A stretch of 64,000 nucleotides of DNA, from contig CM055111.1 of assembly GCA_029204225.1 (NCBI GenBank), forward strand, positions 5,688,361 through 5,752,360. Reading direction: 5' to 3'. Below the pieces are notes generated by a model, which worked only from the letters and a program-made list of their open reading frames with translations, was not told the origin of the DNA and ran no database searches. Shown one piece after another: positions 51,001 to 57,000 of this stretch. The translations under genes and the position numbers were made by a program. Every line of letters starts with the position of its first letter. Position 1 is the stretch's first letter. The stretch comes from Diphasiastrum complanatum. Taxonomy: Eukaryota; Streptophyta; Lycopodiopsida; Lycopodiales; Lycopodiaceae.

Positions 51001-54000
51001 AATCTGTGAAATAAGTCAGATTTAGATGCAGAATAAGTCAGATATAAGTCAGATTTAGATGCAGAATAAGTCATATTTAGATGCAGCTATTTGTCTGGGA
51101 TGCTACTAACAGGTTTGAAATGATTATAAATCTAATCACATTGCTCAAAATCTAGTAAGTCCCAAAGCCATACAACTATTCTGCAACTACTTCAGATACA
51201 GATTATTCAGATACAACTAATTCAGATAAGTCGGATTATTATTCAGATTCAACTAATTCAATAAGTCAGATTTAGATGCAGAATAAGTCATATTGTGAAA
51301 TCTGTGAAATGAGGACCAAAAATAACATTGGGAGGGGTTTTGGGGGGGAATGGGTAATTAATTAATTAACTAGAGGAACCATACCACAGTTCACAAACCG
51401 TACGGTTCATCCCACGGTTCTGAGAACCGTGGGTTCTATGGGTCTAATATAAGTATTATATTTCGACAAATTCTTTTATATAAAGAATAATATAAGTTAG
51501 CCAGATTAGAGTTCAATTTTCTTACACCAATATGGTATTGTGTCATAGTGATTTCCTATTTGCAATGAAGTCAATATACCGAGACATGTCTTATTGCAAA
51601 AGTAGTAGCCGCGTCTACTCTTATTAGTGTACACACCAATTTGTCTCCATTACAATAGTAAGTATCTCCTAATTGCATATGATATCAATTTGTATGCAAT
51701 CGATGTGTCTCGTGTTGTTAAAATCTTGATCTAACAACATTCATTTTGAACTCAAGGCTTTTTATCTTTGATACTAAAAAGTAAGGCTAAGAATATACTT
51801 TGCTACTAGAAATAGAGAGACGACATTTTGAATTGAACTCTATCTCTATTTGATTTATGATTCACACATTTATCCATGACTAAATTTTAAAAAATCATTC
51901 ATACATTTTTGTAGTAAAGTAGGTGTCCCATGAATGTTAAGCACTTGGAAAACAGCTTGCAAATATATATATCAAACCAACTCAAATGCACATTTTTCTA
52001 TCTAGTGCATATTTTGAGTGATTTTTATAAATCAATATACATTTTTGCATGGAAGACTCTAATATCATGTTGTTGGGACAATCCATTTGTCACTTTAAAA
52101 ATTTGGAAGTGAAATGACCTCCAATTTTTGTGCTCCTTCATGTGAATACAATATATATAAAGCATCATATTAAACTACTTCGAACTCTACAAGCTCTTTC
52201 CCAATTTTTTCTTTGTATCGCAATTTTCTTATTTTTGAGTGAAGAACGTCTTGCATACCTTAAATTAATTGATAGGCTCCCGTTCCTTCATATTTGATAG
52301 ATTTAAATCTACAATATAGTAGACAATCATAGATTTTCAATCACCAAATTGTTACATGATCAAAGATTATAAGAATATTAAATGGTTAAAAAACTCATAA
52401 TTGCATTTTTATTATCACAAGAGAGCATAGAGTGCTCATTCAATTTCAAATGCATATGATACCTCTAAATTGATTGTCCTATGGAGATGCTCTAAGATCA
52501 AAAAACTCGATTTGTCCAAATAAATCTGAATGCAAATCTTATCATATTCTTTTGAAGAAACATCCTCTTTTTTATGAATTCATAGACACGCAAAGAGTGT
52601 TCATGTCTTTACAAGCTATCCACATTCTATCATCATCTTTCTATCGTGAAAAACAAGAGAGTCAATTGAGGATCTTGGTCTCCTTGATGTCACCATGACT
52701 GTAGTAGCAAAAGTTCTTGTTTAATTTTATTACAGATGCTAGACCATGACAACTGCTAAACTATAAATGATTATGTTTGATTATGGTGTGATCAAATTAA
52801 AAGAATTGGCAATTTCAAGTACTATATAATTTTCTAAGCACAAGTTAGTTGTCAATAAAGCTTGGTTTAACTGGCCTAGTCAGACTATTTAACCCAAATG
52901 GAGTCATCTTGGACAAATAAGTCATATGTAGGCTAAGTTCCAATCAATAGTATTGCTGCAACTTGCTAGGTGGCAATTCAAGTATCCAATTTATTTTTCC
53001 AATTTCATTGACCTACATTATGGTGGCACGACTTTGGGAGAATTGTGACTCGACACCTAAAAAAGGAACAAATGAAAAAAGAAAATTGAATTGATCCAAT
53101 AAGTTGGTCAAAGAATTAGACAATGTGATTTTTTTGTGTTTAATTGGCGACCTATTAGTCAATTCTTTGATTTTCTTGTTAAAAGAATGAGTCCCTATGT
53201 CTACTGGTAGATAATATTTTCTATTACGATCAAAGTGAAAATCTCCTTAGATCCTGTTACATGCAACCAAAAGGACACCTATGGAGCAAAACCACCCAAC
53301 CAACAAGAAATGGCTAGTCAAAACCGTAACTAGTTCACCTCCAAGCCAAGGTGACTAAATGCAAGAGGGGAGGGGATGCTAGCAGCAAAAGCTCCATAGG
53401 TCCAATTAGAGCACCTGGGCCCTCATAAGATTATTAATTACATTATTGGCCAAGCCCAGAATGACGTGGCATAACTAATAACCTTATACACTGGAGTACC
53501 GGCTATCCATGTCAAGAATTATTCCGAATCCCACATATTGGAAATGGACGTAACATTTTCCATCAAAAAATGTAGTTGTTTCCTTTTCATTGTCACTATT
53601 TACTACCCTTGCATGTGACCACTTTATGAAGTAGCCCATCGTCACTACTATGAAAGCCTCTCAAAAAGTGAAATCAGTTTGATTAGTTCTACATACTTGA
53701 CTCTCCACTTCTTAAATTGGAGTGTCACCATGATTTCATGAGTGGTCTATGCATGTTCTCTTTTGCTCGTAATTCTTGGCATGCATCACATACTTGATGA
53801 TGGTCGGAGTCTTCGAACGTAAATACCCATTAGTGGTCTATTTTGAGTATCTTTTGAACAAATGCCTCTCTTGCAAATTCAAACCCACACACCGAGTCAT
53901 AGTATTCTTCTAGTATCAATGTGCATTTTTCTGGTAGGACACACCTTCAATATATGTCTTCTAGTCATTATCATTAGAGAAGTCCATCAATGACATCAAA

Positions 54001-57000
54001 TCTTGTGGCCTAAAAATTCAACTTTTGCAACTATGATTTGGCTAAGAGGTAGCTCCAAATTTGTTAGATTTCTTGCCGAAAACTTGTACCAATGTGGAAT
54101 TGTTGTCACGTCAAGTTGAAACATACCAGTGGCCTCCATCAACACTGCCCCCACAACAACGTCACTCGCATCCGTATCAAGGATAGAGGGCTTTAGAGGG
54201 TCAATAATTTTTAGAGTGACGCACTCAACAATAGCTTGCTTTAACTGATCAAAGCTTGCTTGTTGCAGTTTAGTCCACTCACCGAACTTGTTCTTTTGAG
54301 TTAAATTAGTCAAAGGTGATGCGATACGAGAGTAATCTTTAATATATTTTCTATAAAACATTGCCAACCCTAGGAAAGATTGCAATGTTGCCAAATCAAC
54401 TGGCACAAGCCACACAACGATCACAACACCTTTCTTAAGATCCGATCTTACTCCATTTTCAATCACAATATGACCTAGATACTCAACACAGTCCTAAGGT
54501 GGATTCACATGCTTGGCCTCACCTGCACTATAGGTCAAAATATCATCAATAAAGTTTACAACAAACTTATCCATATACGTTCTGAGCACATCATTCATCA
54601 ACATCATGAATGTATGTAGCTAGGGCGTTAGTTAAACCAAAGGGCATCACAAGATAGTCATAGTGACAAAACTGAGTTCAAAAGGCAGTTTAATGAACAT
54701 CCTCTTCACGAACTCTAACAATATAATACCCACACTTCAAGTCTATCTTACTAAACATAGTAGCACCATGAAGGGCGTCAAGAAAATCATCAATACGTGG
54801 CATAGGATATTGATGCTTGACAATTATCTTATTGAGACCTCGATAATCCACACATGTACGCCAAGACCCATCCTTTTTTTTAACTAGAATGATCGGTGAG
54901 GCAAAAGGTGAGAAACTAGCTTTGATCTGCCCATGTACAAGATAATCCTCTAGCATCTTCCTCACCTCCTCTTCCTCTCTCTAAGTTTGCATCGAAATGT
55001 TGGTATGGTAGAGCATTCTTCTTCTCTTGAGCCATTTGTTGCAAATGATGGATGCATTAGTGAAGAACTTTATGAGCAAGCTTCTCAAGTTAATGTTTTG
55101 GAAAAGGCTGAAATCAAGCATTCTTTGAAGCCATTTTGTACTAATGGAGGAGGGGAAAAAATCATGTCAATTAGTACATTGGTTCAAAGTGGCGTCTTGC
55201 TGAATTTTTTGGGTGTTCAAAGTGGCAAGCTGCTGGTTTTTTTCTTGAAGATGGTGGACAGCCATGGTTTATTAATCATTTTCAGCCTATGTTACATCGT
55301 GAGCATCCTATTATTATGCATCGGGAACGGCCTGTGGAAGGTTTTTGAATAGCAAGGTCCACACTTGGAACACTTTGTGGCTGTTGGACAGCCTGCTACA
55401 GCCTCTTGTTGGCTGTCCGAGTCTTTGCAGGATAGCAAAGCATCTTTTTACCTTGGAGGAACACACATACCTCACCAAAATCAGTACCTTATGCTGATTT
55501 TCCTGTTTTGATGCTTAATTCTTATGATGACGGTGTTGCCTTACCTAGTGTTGGTGAGCAGATCATTGATAGTAAGAATCGGGAGGATGTGATGGTAAAA
55601 GAGTATCATACTCTTCTTCATGTTTCTTGTGGTAAGAAGACTTATGGAATCATGTGGGAACCATTGATGGATTGCAAATCCATATTTCGGCTTGTGGCTG
55701 GTTTTTTGGTTACTAACTTTGGATGGAGCATGCTTGTCTTCACTCTTCGACTCGATGCTAGAGCACTTCGTATTCTACATCTCTTCTACATCGGGCATGA
55801 TTGGGGCTGAGATTTCGGCTACTTTGACTACTTCAAGCTGAAGTTTTTTTTTGGCGGCATTAAGCTTGGACAGCGTCATTTTATGTTTTTTTTTTTTTAC
55901 CCAACGGGGTTGTCTTAGTTGGTTAGCTTGACATCCAAAGTTTCTTTGGTCTCAGGTTCGAGCCTCCCCTTGGAAACCAAGAAGCATTTTATGTTTTTAC
56001 ATTATCATTTAAGGGAGGTGTTAGAAATAATAAATGATAATGTTAGTTTCCCATAGGTTACTTTGACCCAAAAGGTCGAGACTTGTGTAACCATGGGTTA
56101 GGTTTATTATTTAGACCATGTTAAGTCAGTTTTAGTTAAGTTGGACCCAATTTTGGTCTAGTAGTAACTCGTGGGTCCAAGTAAAGTCTAATTATGTTAA
56201 GGGACCCTATCTTGACTTTTGGGGGTGCCCTATAATTAGTAGTCGGTTTAGAAGGTTCTAGAACTTAGGGTTTGGAAGAGTCTAGGCCCTTGGAAGGCCT
56301 ATTTATATGTACTCATTTTTCATTTGTAATTCATTCCCTTTCAAGCATTGCTACTACATTCTCTCTCCTTGAGGGCGCCTAACCCTCTCCCTCTTCCTCT
56401 TTTTCTTCTCTTTCTTGTATATGGAGATTGAATGTGAGAAGGATCTTGGCACTTTGATTTCCTACACAACTTACAGCACAATGTTTGTTCATAAGAGTGA
56501 ATGTGAAAAAGTTCGTTGTTGATTGTTTGGAATGTCTTTGTGTGTTCATAAGAGTGAATGTGAAAAAGTTCATTGTTTGGAATGTCTTTGTATGTTCATA
56601 AGAGTGAATGTGAAAACGTTCGTTGTTGATTGTTTGGAATGTCTTTGTAGGGGGAGATTCATAATTGATTGATAGTTTGCTGCCATATTATTCTATTCTT
56701 GCATTGAATTGTTCACCTCTGAGCCCAAAATAGAGAGTTTCCACCTTTCACAACAGTAATTACACAAATATGGATGTAGTAAAAAAAGCATATCACTTCA
56801 GAAATATGAAGGCAACCACTTACTACAACAAAAGAACAATGAATTTCCCGATACTGCAGGTCATGTTCTGAACAGTTTTTTGCTCCTAAGAAAGTTCATA
56901 AAGTGCTAATTTTGGAAAGGAAACGATCAACAAACAGAAAGTGAAACGCATGGTTTTAGAGCTACAAGAGCTTCTAAAGTCTCATTTCAGGGACAATTCA

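Noticed and set aside
55901-55984. A functional tRNA gene
   Set aside because: Only A and B boxes are recognisable; acceptor and anticodon stems do not pair, and target duplications show a SINE insertion.
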